A stretch of 64,000 bases of DNA from Tamarix chinensis (Eukaryota > Streptophyta > Magnoliopsida > Caryophyllales > Tamaricaceae), in NCBI GenBank assembly GCA_030549775.1, contig CM060174.1, positions 50,359,707-50,423,706 of the forward strand, given 5' to 3'. The position numbers and the translations under genes were made by a program. Below are positions 1-13,200 of this stretch, in pieces (position 1 is the stretch's first letter; every line of letters starts with the position of its first letter). Below the pieces are notes generated by a model. That model searched no databases and was not told the origin of the DNA. It worked only from the letters and a program-made list of their open reading frames with translations.

Positions 1-253
1 AAATCAGAAATGGATCTAAAATCCTAGGACAACCAATCAATAGATTTGGGCAAACCAGTCAACTAGTTTGTCGAGAACAACAATGTAAATTCCTCAGTGC
101 ACCGGTCGATTAGTTATATAAACCAATCTATCTATATGCCTGAAATTCACATTTTTATTAGAGTTTCAAGACCATTTCAAAATTAAAACTAATTTAATTT
201 ATATCAAAATAATTTTAAATATAATTTGAAGGATTTTGGGATAGGGTATTACA
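1..253. repeat. Terminal part of an LTR-like repeat cut by the window edge
   Basis: The segment ends in GGGTATTACA (244-253), the inverted counterpart of the TGTAAYACCC start typical of many plant LTRs. It carries several copies of a short motif resembling AACCAGTCAACTAG, which recurs at 2282-2575. No coding potential is visible. The left end lies outside the window, so neither a target-site duplication nor an element type can be established. Confidence 0.4.
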
Positions 254-1186
254 ATAACCACCATAAACTAGGACTTCATTACCTTACACAAACATATCAC
301 TTATTCGTTGAGTGGATAGCGACCACAAGTGGTAGCATTAGTATTTGAGTACTGAGTAAGAACTAATTAATCACACATACGCACAATATGTTGGCACCCT
401 ATGCATAATATAGAAGACTCATATCACGAACTCATAACATAAAGGCAATCTAGCATCCTATCATGATAAGAACGTGATATTATAACATGTGAAAACAAAT
501 TCTAAAGGGCAACCCTAATATATCTCTAATATGTAGTTCTAACATAGAATATGATACAAGCTTTCACAAATGTCATAGGATAATAACATTAAAACACATA
601 TCATTGAATTGTATGAGAGAATCTTAACATAATGTAAGGAAAATCATATGAACTACAAGGTATATGTACACAAACTCTAAGGCACAATCCTATATATCTA
701 GTCCTACCACCAATGAACAAAATTCATGGCATAACATGACATTGAGGTATAAAAACCAAAAATACATGGACAAATGTCCTATCATAGTGAATAAAGTAAA
801 TGGTTCAATAATAGTCAATTGAGCAACTCACTCCACTACGAATGAGCTTAGTATTGCCAAGGGGTTTTATACAAGGACTCTAATGTCCACCTAACCTAGA
901 ACCATAAATTTCATCACAGGTTGGATACCAATAAACTCTAACCAAGGTAGTCTCACCAAAGGGATCATAATCCTCAAATATGCATAACCCTAGTAGAGTT
1001 CAAATGATTATATAAGACAGAAAAGGAACCAAACTACTATATGGCTGGCAACTCTTAGCATTTTACGAGAAGGCAAAATGAGGGTGTATAAGATTTTATT
1101 TTCATAATGTTAACACAAAGCATACTTCACAAAGAAAATTCAAAGAGCACACATATTAAATAATACACATATGTGTTTAAGGCTAA
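254..1186. other. AT-rich intergenic stretch without recognisable feature
   Basis: No ORF with coding character, RNA gene or clear terminal repeats was seen on either strand. It is most likely old transposon-derived intergenic DNA, by analogy with its surroundings. Confidence 0.4.
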
Positions 1187-2281
1187 CGTAACACCCTAGA
1201 TGAAATCAAAGAAATCTCATTTTATTTGAAAATACTACTTTTCATTTAGAAAATCCAAAAAATCTAAATAGATAAAAAAACTTAGATAAAATAGGCATGG
1301 TCATCATAAAATAGGGTTGTACGTTAAATTCGAAAATTTATGCTATTCACAAAAATCATTATTCATTACCTCTACACAAATTTGAGATCAATGCTTCGAT
1401 CTCAGGTACGATTCTAAGAAGCTAGAAGATTCCTTCCCTATTGACATTCCATTATCCTTTTGTAAATTTCAATTCTGGCCTAATTAACCTACATTTTCTA
1501 GAAATATTATTTGAGCTCTAGAGAATAAGTTAACATATCTTAGATAAAATTCGTCCATTTCACTTGAATTCAAATGATAAAAATTAAGGTTTTGAATTGT
1601 CCTTTAATACTCTATGATTTGTGTTGATTTTGTTAGCTATAAATAGCCCCAATTATTCCTTTTATTTACCTTTCTTTCAGTTATCAAAAATCCTTAACTT
1701 TCTATATTCACCCTCTTCCTTTCTACACTTCAAACCTTGTAATTGATTCCTTTCACTATTTTGATCCTTTCTCTAGCTCTTTCTTGTTTTAATTATTAAG
1801 CAAGAAAAACTTAGATTTAGGAAAAAGAATAGAGTGTTTCAACAGAGCATTCCTTATTTTACCTTAAGTCTCCTTCTTTCCTTTCTGTTTCAAATTTGAA
1901 ATTATTCAAGTTTTGTACAAAATCTTGAGTTTAAGATTTGTTGTTTTAAGGTTTTAAAAGGTGATATTTTCACACATTAGACTTTCTAGTTCAAGGGAGT
2001 TTTGGCTGCATTAACTGATTTTTGCTTCTAAAATAGATTATTAATATTCCTACATGATATGAGTTTCTATAAGTTAATCTTGTAGGTTGAAATGAGCATA
2101 CATGATTGATTTAAATGGATAGATTGTATATTTTGAGTAAAAAGCATGAAACTTGAGAAAAATGGGATGTGATGATTAAATGTTAAGTTATGCAAGTTAT
2201 TCGATTAAAATGTGTTATATGTGGTTAATGATGATTTATACGTATGAATATACATGAAAATAATGGTTTGATATTGTTATA

Positions 2282-2575
2282 GGTCAAACCAATTGACTGA
2301 TTAGGTTAAACCGATCGATTGACTCCTATAACAGTCGACGATTAACCTTACCCATCAATTGGTAAGCTTGTAGAGCCCTTATTCTTGCTCGCTACTTAAA
2401 CCCATCAACTGGTTGGGTAGAACTGATCAACTGGTTTATGAACAATTGATTCATTTTTCCAAACCAATCAACCAATTTGAGGAATATCATGGTTTGGTTG
2501 AGTTAAACCGATCAACTTATTGACCCAAATCGATCAACTAGACGGGCCAGACCAATCGACTGGTTCATTTTGGTT
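2282..2575. repeat. Array of short near-palindromic CGATCRACTGGTT-like motifs
   Basis: Roughly ten imperfect copies of a 12-14 bp motif (AACCGATCGATTGACT, CATCAACTGGTTGG, AACCAATCGACTGG and similar) occur in both orientations, separated by 10-40 bp. The core is close to self-complementary. Similar motifs occur at 1-130. Such arrays occur in the LTRs of some plant retroelements; no function is shown here. Confidence 0.55.
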
Positions 2576-3147
2576 TGGTTATGCTTTGAGTATATGTTAG
2601 GACTACGCCATGATTATTAGTGGGATACAATATATATTTTATCATAGATTAATGGCCTAATGAAAGGATTAAATTGATCATAATTTATGACCTACTCCAT
2701 GAGTATTATAAAGGTTAAATGGGTACACCACTCATGACATGTGATTGTTTTGAGAAAAGAGTAATGAAGCATAGCTTGGGCTTGAATAAAATAACATGAT
2801 GGGCATGAATAATATTGGATAATGATAAATGGAAACCCCAAATGGTTGGGAAATGAAAATAATTAATATGGATGAAATATGTTAATGCCTTTCTTGTTCA
2901 TGTATGGACCTTTTGTGATTACTTACCCTTATGAATAATGTACTAATCACATAAAGCGAATGGAAATTGAGTTGTGTATAGGTCAAGGTTACTCGATCCT
3001 CAATTAGCTATTAGGGGTTAGTCTTCCTTTAGACTTTTATTGGTGCCTTTGGATAGGATCCTTATAGGTCGCGGTGCCTTATTTAATTTAGACACTGATG
3101 ATGTAATAGGGGGTATCGATACTAAAAGATCTGGTTACTTAGGTAGT

Positions 3148-3280
3148 AGGCTTTAACCAGGATTTATGTCAATATTGGTTGGCTATGGCCTGGGCTTATA
3201 TCCATTATGGTGATTGGCTTTAGCCTGGACTTATATCGGCTTTGGTGATTAGCTTTGGCCTAGAATTTATATCCCTTATT
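3148..3280. repeat. 35-bp tandem repeat, three to four diverged units
   Basis: Units beginning TTGGCTATGG (3179), TTGGCTTTAG (3214) and TTAGCTTTGG (3249) are spaced exactly 35 bp apart. A weaker unit precedes them. It lies in non-coding repeat DNA. Confidence 0.6.
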
Positions 3281-4973
3281 TGGATAAACTTCCATAGTAT
3301 ATGAGACCATAAGGTAGTGAATAATCCATTGCTCGATGATAAATTTTGGATAATAAGTAAACATATGATAAAGCCTAATTAATGAATAAGTGGGATGACA
3401 AATAATTAGATATTTATGTTGATAATGGTTTGAATGAACAAAAAGGGATAAAAAGCTGGTTTATAATCTTGAATAATGGCTTAAATAACCAACTGATTAA
3501 TAATTGGAAAGAATGATTGGATGTTAACCTATGCCAATATATGGATAAGGAAATGGTATCATCTAATGGATTAAGCAATAAAAAAATAAACCCTAGTGGT
3601 TGCTTGGATTAATCTATTAGTACATGTGTGAATACCTATGTGATTATAATATGAAGATAACTATGTTATATCCTATGTTGTTTGAGTTATGCATGATAGT
3701 ATACTTCGATGCACTATTACCCTTGCATACATGACATTAGCATGATGCATGTTAAGTCTTATATCAATGTAAAATAGAATTTGTGTACTTGTATTCCTAT
3801 TGAGGAAGTAACTTGACATACTCATTACATAGCATACTGATGTATTTGTATGCTTGGTCACTTGCTCATTCCCATGAGTGGAGGGCCATGTGTAGGTTTT
3901 TAGGGATGACCAGTAATGGGCTCATTTTGGGTTGGGGCTTAAGAGCATGGACATCTATGGATTTTTTGGAGTCAGTGGCAGATCGTGGTTTTGGTTTTGG
4001 AGTCACACCCTAACCTTATTTAATGTTTCCCCAAACTTTTAACTATCTATATTCTAGTATAGATTTGGTTGGGGACTAATGAGGTCCTTGTTGCAAATAA
4101 TATTTTAAATGCTTATGTAATTTATATTTGCGCACTCTATTTTAAATTAGTTGGTTGGTTTTAGCCTTATATCTGATATGGGGTAGGCGATGGATGTCTA
4201 ACCTGTCTCAGGTATGGTGGTAACATCCCATTTTTTAAGTATAATTTCAGCTTCTGTATTGTTTTAAATGAAAATTTTCAGTAGTGAAAAATAAAGGTGT
4301 TACAACTTTTGACTCTAGAAGTCCACTAAAGCTTTTTATTGGTGTTTTAGTCATATTTTGGTTAATTATCTCAAAAATACATTTATTGAAAGATTAAATC
4401 CTACTCAGGCTAATTAGGACATTATTAGCTAAGAACGCTGAATATCACAAAGAACGTGAATAAAATTCTAAAACCTTTAAAACTTTAATCAAACTTAAGA
4501 CTTTTAAAACTTTATTATTACTTAACATAATATATACCAAAATTGGTTTACAAATTATAGTGATCATGATGGTATTATCATATCTTAAATCCAAAAAATA
4601 ATCAAAATAGCCAAATTATACCTAAAGCTCATAAACCATATTTTAGTTAAAAATCACATCAAACAAGCTCGGATTTTAACAAGTTAAGCATAAAAATTTG
4701 TCTATATCAACCGATATGCAACATGGTATACTCAATTTGAAAAATAAACATATAATAAAAAAAATCCTAAATCAACCTAAACTTTACCCATAAATAAATC
4801 ATGCTTTGAATAAAAAAAAAACAAGTTATACATCAAATATATTCTACAATTTACAAGGAATAACATACTACCATCAATTTAACAAAACATCCAAGGGATC
4901 AAAAATCCCTAATTCTACAATACCAAACATCAAGCTACAAAACACATTAATTTATGCTTGTATGTAATAAAAT

Positions 4974-5127
4974 TAGAGATGATAAAAATCCTTATGAGTT
5001 TGGGGCCATGACGAGGATTTCCTATTAGAGGTTGGGTTCAAGGTAATTTTTAGGGATGGGGCGGGGATGGGGATTATATCCTCATCCTCGAACTCGCCCC
5101 TATATATAAATATACATGTATATATAA

Positions 5128-5219
<92 letters not shown>

Positions 5220-5388
5220 TATTAAAATAAAAAAAATTTATTAAAACTTTTTGGGTATGAGGATGGGGATATATTCCTTGTGGGGATTAGGATGGGGAAT
5301 CCCTATTAGAAAAAAATAAGAGAATGGGACAGGTTCAAGGATGGGGATTTATTTTAGGTCTAGGGATGGGGATGCTTTGTCATCCCTA
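4974..5388. mobile_element. hAT-type MITE containing a CA/TA microsatellite
   Basis: The ends are imperfect terminal inverted repeats: TAGAGATGATAAAAATCC on the left, and TAGGGATGACAAAGCATCCC reading inward from the right. The flanks are AATAAAAT (4966-4973) and AATAAAAC (5389-5396), an 8-bp target-site duplication with one mismatch, as expected for hAT elements. The body has GGGGATGGGG-rich arms on both sides of a microsatellite. There is no coding capacity. Confidence 0.7.
5139..5219. repeat. (CA)n microsatellite followed by (TA)n
   Basis: About 32 uninterrupted CA dinucleotides (to about 5203) run into about 8 TA dinucleotides, inside the hAT MITE. The Cys/Val-rich peptide readable on the minus strand is an artefact of the repeat. 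Confidence 0.95.
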
Positions 5389-6839
5389 AATAAAACCATA
5401 ATTTTTACCTTGAATATAGATTCAAAGAACAAGGAAGATGAAAAATCAAGCTCACCTTAAGTATAGAAAAAGTATTGGAAATAACCACAATAACTTAGAA
5501 GAAACTAATAGAAAAAGTATTAGAAATGAAGGAGGAGAAGAAGAAAGAATCAAAAGGGTGAATTTTGGAAGCCTAAAATTTAAAAATGGTGTAGGATGAA
5601 TATGGCGGCGGTGCACAAAATTGAGGACATAGAAGATGGAGGTTTCATTGGGGAGGGTGAGAGAAGTGAAGGGAGAATAAATTAAAACAAGTGTGGAAGA
5701 ATGGAGGGGTAAAAGAGTAATATGGTGTAAACTAAGTTATTAATATTTCTAAGATATTTCGGTGCAAAAAATCAAGGAGAAAAGAGATGGGTGGCACAAC
5801 CAAAAGGGGGAAATATAAGTGATGGAGATTGACTCTAATCTCAAATGAGTGGTGGAAATTAAATTGATAAAGGTTAAAGAAAGGTGGAAGAAGAAAACTT
5901 AAATTTGATGACGCATACATATCTAAAAATATCTATTTTGCCCAAACATTATAAAATTAGTTGTAAAACATTTTCAAGTCATGAAAACCTCAACAAAAAA
6001 ATAAAATAAATTATAGTAATCCTTGAAGTTTCAAAAAAATTTAGATATTTGAAAGGCTTGTTTTGGGTCTTGAGAACGAGTTTAAGGTATATCAGTATAA
6101 TAGATATTACCTTTTTATCGACCCCTTAATTTGACATTTTGAAAGAGCTTAAGAACTTAGGAAACTAATAGAAATTCAAAACTCTACATTAAAGAAGAGT
6201 CTTAAGAAAGTGGTTAAAAGTTTCTTGAGAGCTAAAATCACAATAAAGGACAAGAAAAGGATAATAAAATTTTTCAAAAACATCACTAGGGTTTCTAATC
6301 TTTCAAGATATGTTAAAAAATGTATACAATAGAATAATTTTATTTTCAAGCCAAGAATATCATGAAAATTTAGGATTTTTGAAAGCAAGATATTATATTG
6401 TTTCTATTGAAACACACATTTTCATTACATTTTAAGTATCTTTTCCTAACCAAAACTACTTTGTTTATAATCAATAAAATTTAAACATATTTTAGAAGGT
6501 TTTAGGATGGGTATTATAAATTATATAGGCACCAATTATTTGTTGCATAAATTGATATGTTCGAAGAAGCAATACTACTATTTAAAAAAATTGTCCCTTA
6601 TTTGTTTTTTACTTCTCTATCTTCCATTCTTGTACAACCTTGATCAAATAGATTATTAATATAGTTAACAAAGTTAAAAGTAATTTAGAAGCTAGCTTTT
6701 AATTTATTGAAACTAATTTTTATTTTTATTTATTTATTACAGCTATTTTTTAAAAAGATATTTCAAACAATTTATAAACTTTCAGAGATTATAATTTATA
6801 AATTTTAAGCTATTATTTATTTATTTAATTTTAATGAAC
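5389..6839. other. AT-rich intergenic DNA, possibly the rest of a second LTR
   Basis: No gene is seen. GGTAACATCCC near 4210 and GGATGGGTATTATA near 6507 could be the degenerate ends of a ~2.3-kb LTR like the one at 47459-49832, with the MITE at 4974 inserted in it. No matching target-site duplication was found, so this is only a suggestion. Base composition changes sharply at about 6840 where the gene-proximal region begins. Confidence 0.3.
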
Positions 6840-7142
6840 AAGGGCATATCAACCTGGCTCGGTATCGGTCGGCACTGTAACCGGTCTTTTCTGGCTGTTG
6901 GACTGCAAGCCAGTTACTGCATAAAGCCCAGATTGCGGAACCGCCTCAGCACAATTTTGTTGGGGCGTCCTCTGGAATGGTACGCAACGCTTTGAAGTTA
7001 CTCGTCCGCAAAAGCTATCAAATTGATCAAAACGAGACAAACTATCCAAGTGCAGACTTTTGAATCGACGGTCTCTAAAAATTAGTAATTAGTACTTTGT
7101 AATGGAAAACTAGGAACTGCTGAAAAACTAGCTACAAAGAAG
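6840..7142 (+). promoter_or_regulatory. Proximal promoter / 5' UTR region of VPS34
   Basis: The sequence shifts from strongly AT-rich to balanced composition at about 6840 and stays so up to the start codon at 7143, as is common at plant gene starts. No convincing TATA box or transcription start can be picked by eye. A minus-strand open frame in the region has no recognisable similarity and is not called a gene. Confidence 0.45.
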
Positions 7143-7257
7143 ATGAGCGGGCACGAGTTTCGTTTTTTCTTGTCATGCGACATCAACCTTCCTGTTACCT
7201 TCAGGATTGATCGACTGGAAGGAAAGCTTCCTTCCCTTAACTCTTCTCCTATTTCAG
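7143..7257 (+). CDS. VPS34: VPS34 exon 1 (residues 1-38)
   Basis: Encodes [20 protein letters not shown] and onward, the conserved N-terminus before the C2 domain. It ends in phase 1 at donor TCAG|GTAATT. Confidence 0.92.
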
Positions 7258-10200
7258 GTAATTGAGCATCCTTCAATTTCTTCCTTTATTTGTAGTTTAA
7301 TTGTTGATCCATTTTATTCATGCAATTGCTTATTTTCGTAGCTTCGTTGATGGTGCGGACTGAAATCACTGTCTTCCGATTATTATTATTTTTATTATTT
7401 TGTCCTCTCAATTCAGCCTTTCTAGAGTTACATTTTCTTCTGCACTCGTCGGTTGATACAACGTTTAGAAGTTTGAAACATACTTCTAATGTCTGTACAT
7501 TCTACTGGGAGTTGATTATCCCATTTGCTGAAATCGAGGCTCTCTCTCTGCGCGCGCGCGCCCTTCTTATAATTGTGAGTCCTTGTAGATTACATTATGA
7601 GCGCTATCCGGTTTTCACCTCTCGACCTTACTAGTAGGCGAATAAATAAATGAGTTCCACCATATTTGTTTGCTAATGTCATTTAAGACTAGGCCAAATA
7701 TATGGATTTTTTGGGTACCCTATTACTCGGCTAATCAACTTTGCTATTTGTCCCTTTCGTTCCCCCTCCCCCCCACCCACAATTTTTTTGGATTTTTTTG
7801 AGTGAAGGAATGCATCTTATTATCAAAAAGTAGAGTTACACACGGCACTTGAGTGAAGATCGCAAATAGTAGGACTAGCCTAACACTTATCTAATACTCG
7901 GTTCTATGCACCGTCTACTACTGTTACTAGTTTTCTTCCACCTATGAACTTTGTTTATGCAAACATGGATTTGTAACATTACGAATGCAAAAATGCGACT
8001 GTACTGTTTTGCTTCCCCTAAACACCCTGCTATTACATTCTGGCCATTTGCTGTATCAAGTAGCAGCCACTGCTGCTTTGCCAACTCAAGCAAAGATGGA
8101 GCATCTTTTTAATATAACTGCAGATATGGCTATTATCATTGGAATATTCAATGCAGTGAGTACCTTGATGTTGAACTTTTAACTTTACTGCTTCCTGATA
8201 CAACAACTAAGTGGCTTGGCAATGATTGCTGAAGATTACATTTTATACTTCTATGTTTGGCAAATGAAAATTTTGAATGCATCTTATCATCCACATTTGG
8301 AGAATGTAAAATTAGATTATTTGAAATTAATGCAGAGATTGGTACTACAGAGGAGAGAAAAGCTGAGTTATATATTGAGTGTGCATTGTATATTGATGGA
8401 GCTCCCTTTGGCCTTCCTATGAGAACCAGGTTTGATTCTCTCTCCTTATCCTTATCCGTTATGTTTGTCTTTATCCGCATGCTCGTTTTTGCTTTTATCC
8501 TTCATCTAAAGTACCATGTTTGCCTGCTTGAGACAGAACTTCAGATTTGGTTCTTGCGTCTCTGTCCTTGATTTCAGATGGAGGGGGAGCTGCTTAAGTA
8601 TCTGATTCTTTTTATGTGCCCACATGCTCCTATGTTTGATGGGACTTTGAAGGCCTGGGATTCTTTTAGACCAGATAAGAATTGCTGATCAATTGGAAAT
8701 GCTACAAAAGTCTAGCTGTGTGCGTATTTACATCATGTTTACACTTAACCCTCTCATTTGCATTTTATGGGTCTAGTTTCTAGCTGCTTTACAGGCTCCA
8801 GCTTTGGGTTTCTTGTTTGGAGTACCAATAACTACTTTTTGCCGAAGTTGGAAGACTTGAAGTGATTTTGATTAATTTGTTTTTCCCTGATATTCAGAAT
8901 GTCATATCTTCTTACCTGGCATCTTTCTGCTTATTAAGAAGCTTTCTAGTCTATCAAAGTTTATGATCAGTGAGGTTTACTTTGCAGCAGACTCATGTTT
9001 TGTAGATTTTCTTTTGTCTTCTTGGTATGGCTTGTTCTTTATGTTTCTTTTTTATTATAGCAGTCAATTTTCTACGTGTGTTGATGTGTTAGGTCCCTTT
9101 GCTAGGTTGGAAAGTGGGCAGTCATTTTGCTGGAATGAACTGATCACATTGACTACAAAGTACCGAGACCTCACTGCTCAGTCCCAACTTGCATTTACAG
9201 TAAGACTATTTGTTATGATATCTTGTTTATGATTTGACTCTCATGATCATCAGCAATTACCTTTACCATTTTACTTTAGTTCCTTTGTGCTTCATATGCA
9301 TGTACATCTGTGAAATATTGCAGAAGTGATGAATCCAGAGTTTGAGATAAATTTAATATTCTGTTGAATTTGGCTCTCTCATTCTTCCAATTATCTATTG
9401 TTGAGCAAATGATCTTAAGGTAATTTTGAAAACTCTATGATATCAAAAGCTCTGTGGTCAAAGTGGAAAAAGCTGCCAATGGTGGACTCATCTGCATTTT
9501 GTATTAGCATCATAGTACTGGTGTAAAATCTCTTGGATTTGTTTGACGTATCTGAAATCTTATCCTCTATGCTTCTTTTTTGTGATAATAATGGAGCTTG
9601 TGAAGGATTTGGCCTTCCTTTCGACTAAACTTGATTTTTAGTGATTGCATTATTTTTCTCTCCACAGTGGTTATTTTTCAGAGCTGATTTTATACTTCTT
9701 GACCCAAATTAGCTTACTTTGTTGTTTTGTTCTAAAAAAATATATGTAAATGGTTCTAAGTGTGGAAACTATGCATTTAAAGTTTCACGTCTCACCAACT
9801 TGGATGCTCATTTAGTGAAATGGTTTGAACAAATTACATGTAGAGGGTAATATGGACATGTAATTGAAAAAAAGGTTGACTTGGCATATTACTTGCCTAA
9901 ATTTGCACAATGCCTTAACGCAGGCAAAGAGAGACAGATGTACTAAGAAAAGAGCATTTGAACTACTTGTACTAAGCATACGCTATGTTCAAATAGCAGG
10001 AATATTACTTGTCATTAATGTTTAATCTATTCTTATTGATAGGAAGAACATTCAAAGTACTTCTTGTTGAAGTGAGAAAAAGAAGGTTGTACTGAGAAGA
10101 AACATTATATGTGGTTTTGACGTTGGTTGTGTTTCATGGTTTGGCTTCTTATGAAGTACATGCACTTAATGGTGAGAGACTGAGACTCAAGGGACAACTC

Positions 10201-13200
10201 AGTTCAAATGAGAAGCCTTTATCGTGTAATTTAATTATTTGTTGAAGATGATATGCTTGATGTTTCAAATGAAAAGGGCTGGCAGCCTTGTTTGAGATAT
10301 CCTCTTAGAATTTGGGTGTCCACCTGTGGAATGATTTAATTCCGTGAGATAATTGAGGAGAAAAGAAAATTTCTGCACTCTTGATTTTATCACACAAGGG
10401 CTTATTTTCATTGTCTTAAGGAGGGACCACATAAAAGCCATAAGTTCTTAGAATTTTGGGATTAAGTTTAGCTTTAGAATAAGATCGTCAAACGGAACAT
10501 GATTTTCATAGGTCACACGGACATTGTCTGGTTGTTGTGGGTGTTGATTGAGGATGGGAATAGTGTGGAACATGGGGAATCAGGAAAACAGCAAATTTTG
10601 AAACTGTAAATTATATTGACATGCGTTTCGGTGAAATGTTTTTGGGACATGAAATGCTGGGCCAACAGAGTTCCTGTACATCACTGGTTTTTACTCTGAC
10701 ATGGGGCTTTAAACCTCAGAATGTTTTTTCAATATAAATCAGCTGATCTGCAGGGTTGTCATGTGTCATTAGTTCTTCCATGCTGCATCTTGGCCAAGTA
10801 ACGGCATTATTTTGCCCATTCTTGCAAGTGCTTTTCTACAATATGTTCTGTGGTGAATTCCGAGGTTTCTAAGGTATACTTTGTTATGTACCTCAATATT
10901 ATCATCAGTGTTCTTCGATCATAGAGATTAAGGATATTGCTGCGTGTAGTGAAGATGACATCTTTTTCTTTTCTGCCACATAAGTCAAAGTATCATGTGT
11001 TAGTTTGTTTTGTGCAAGGGTGTTAATTGTTGCTGACACTTGAGAAAAATATTAGGTATGGGATGTCTCACGTGGAAGAGATGAGGGTCTCGTTGGTGGT
11101 GCTACTATTCTTCTGTTTAATAGCAAAAAACAGCTTAGAACTGGTAAGCAGAAACTCAGGCTTTGGCTAGGAAAAGAAGCTGATGGATGTATTCCTACTG
11201 TCACACCTGGTAAGGTATGCTACTTGGTTATGAAGCAATATTAACAGATTTCGTCAACTTTGATTCTTATCTCTTGAAAAAACTCTGATCTCTTAGTTTA
11301 CTTGATTTCAGGTCCCTAGGAATGAGCGAGGAGAGTTAGAGCGTTTGGAGAAGCTTATGAATAAGTATGAAAGAGGACAGATTCAACGTGTTGATTGGCT
11401 TGATCGACTTGCATTTAAGGCAATTGAGAAGATTAAGGAACGTGAAAGCTATGGAAGCAGAAGCTCACATGTATACATTGTTGTTGATTTCTGCAGTTTC
11501 GACCATCAAGTTGTCTTCCAGGTGGGATTTTTTTTTTGTTAACATTGGAGTTAGTTTGACTCTTCTACTTTTATATATGCATAAAGTCTTGCTCAAACTT
11601 GAATCTTGAATTAATATCTGACCTCTTTATCCCAGACTATCAGTATCTTTAATTAGTTTTTCATTTTCTCACAAAGTAGAGAACAAGGTCAGATAAATTT
11701 TTAACATTTACTATCATGCATGGTCATTAGCATATTGAATTTTGTAATAGGATGTAGATTGGTGTTTTTTCTATTTTCTTTAGATCCATAAGCACAAGCT
11801 TTACATGTTTTCCATGAAAATAAAACAATTGTTGATTTCTCATATGTTTTTCATATAACAATGGGGTTTGACATATGTTAAATGTGTAGGGCTACACAAA
11901 TGTTGAGGTGTTACAATCTATTCCCCACCATATAGCATTGACTTTTAGCCTAAATCCTTTGTCAACCCATTGAAATGCAGTACCATGTTCATGTTGATGC
12001 GTCCTTTTCACGAGTCTCAATTTTGATTAGGATATTAGATCAAGTTAAATCTGTATTTACCATTGTCCTTTATTGTTTTGAGTTATTTTGCCAGGAAATA
12101 TGAACTTTTGTACTTTAATATTTGGGGAGTTGGTTAATATTATTTTGAGGTTTGTATGAGACCTGAGGCTAGAAATTTGCCTTACATTAGTTTGATACTT
12201 GAGTTGAATTGATCATGCTGTCAATTTTGGCGTTCAAAAATATTATGTTTCATGACAAAGAAATTAGTATTTACCCAACCTCATTCAAACCCTAACTATT
12301 ACCCATGAGCCCTCGAGCTATCAAAGAGAAACCTACCATTTAACCACGACCATCTACGACTGCCTCTGCCATTTGAATTTTGATCACCACCATAAACAAT
12401 GTGTTTGGATCGAGTTTAATGTAGGTTGTGTTAAATTAGGTTGGTGAACCTAGGTCATGTGAAACTAGGTGAATGTTTTGAATTATTTTTGGGTATTTAT
12501 TAGGTTAATCTAGGCGAATAAGGTATAAATAGAGGTGGATAACCAAAAATATGTGGAGAGTAACCTTAAATTCTTTTAACCATGGATTTGGAGGTTAATA
12601 ATTTTGGGTGAATTGAGGTTAAACAGAGGTTAAGTCCTAAAACAATTTACCAAATGAGGTTAACATAAAAATTAATCCCCATTAACCTCATCTACCATTG
12701 ATCCAAACACACTATAAATGCAAAACTCTAGCCACTAACACCACAACCATACTAGAACAGTTGCCGTGGCCCTACACATGCACCATGTGAGCCACCGTCG
12801 TTCATAATCACCCACATCTTGCTGATTGTGTGCATCACATCTTCAACAGCAAATATTCACTTGTTTTGTTGGCCAGCTGCTACTGTAAGAATTGTTTGTT
12901 ATTGTCCAGCAAGGCAAATGGGGTCACCAATTCAAGCCTTTCATCAATGCCTTCTCCTGCAGAATACTTGCCACTCCGCACAACATGTCATTCTTCACTG
13001 GTTGTCGATGCTGTCTATTATCACCATTTCATGCAGCTTGAAACTGCTGCCTTTTGCAATTGGGGCATCAAGTCGTTGGTACTCTGTAGCAGTATTTAGG
13101 CGCAAGGAGCAAGGTGTGAGGTATTTGGGGCTTTTTGATATCCCAAGCAACATTGGTAAGGCGTAGCTATGGTGCACGCCTCACTGAAAATTAGCCATTT

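Larger units (their letters stand above)
1187..4304 (+). repeat. Possible degenerate LTR or non-coding retroelement sequence
   Basis: The left border reads CGTAACACCC (one base from TGTAACACCC) and the right border GGTGTTACA, an LTR-like pair of inverted ends 3.1 kb apart. Inside are the motif array at 2282-2575, a 35-bp tandem repeat near 3150-3280, and a stretch at about 1690-2000 that resembles the last 300 bp of the window. The five bases flanking each border do not match, so the boundaries are tentative. No gag or pol similarity was seen. Confidence 0.3.

Noticed and set aside
4973..5203. Minus-strand frame starting with a long Cys-Val repeat
   Set aside because: It is the translation of the CA microsatellite inside a MITE.
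7320..8182. Open frames of 65-104 codons in intron 1
   Set aside because: They lie between well-supported exons, cross no conserved sequence and have no domain.
8257..8335. Open frame extending upstream of exon 2
   Set aside because: Only residues from 8336 on match VPS34; the acceptor AATGCAG fits the phase of exon 1.
12819..13166. 115-codon frame in intron 5
   Set aside because: No recognisable domain, overlapping frames on both strands, inside repeat-like DNA.
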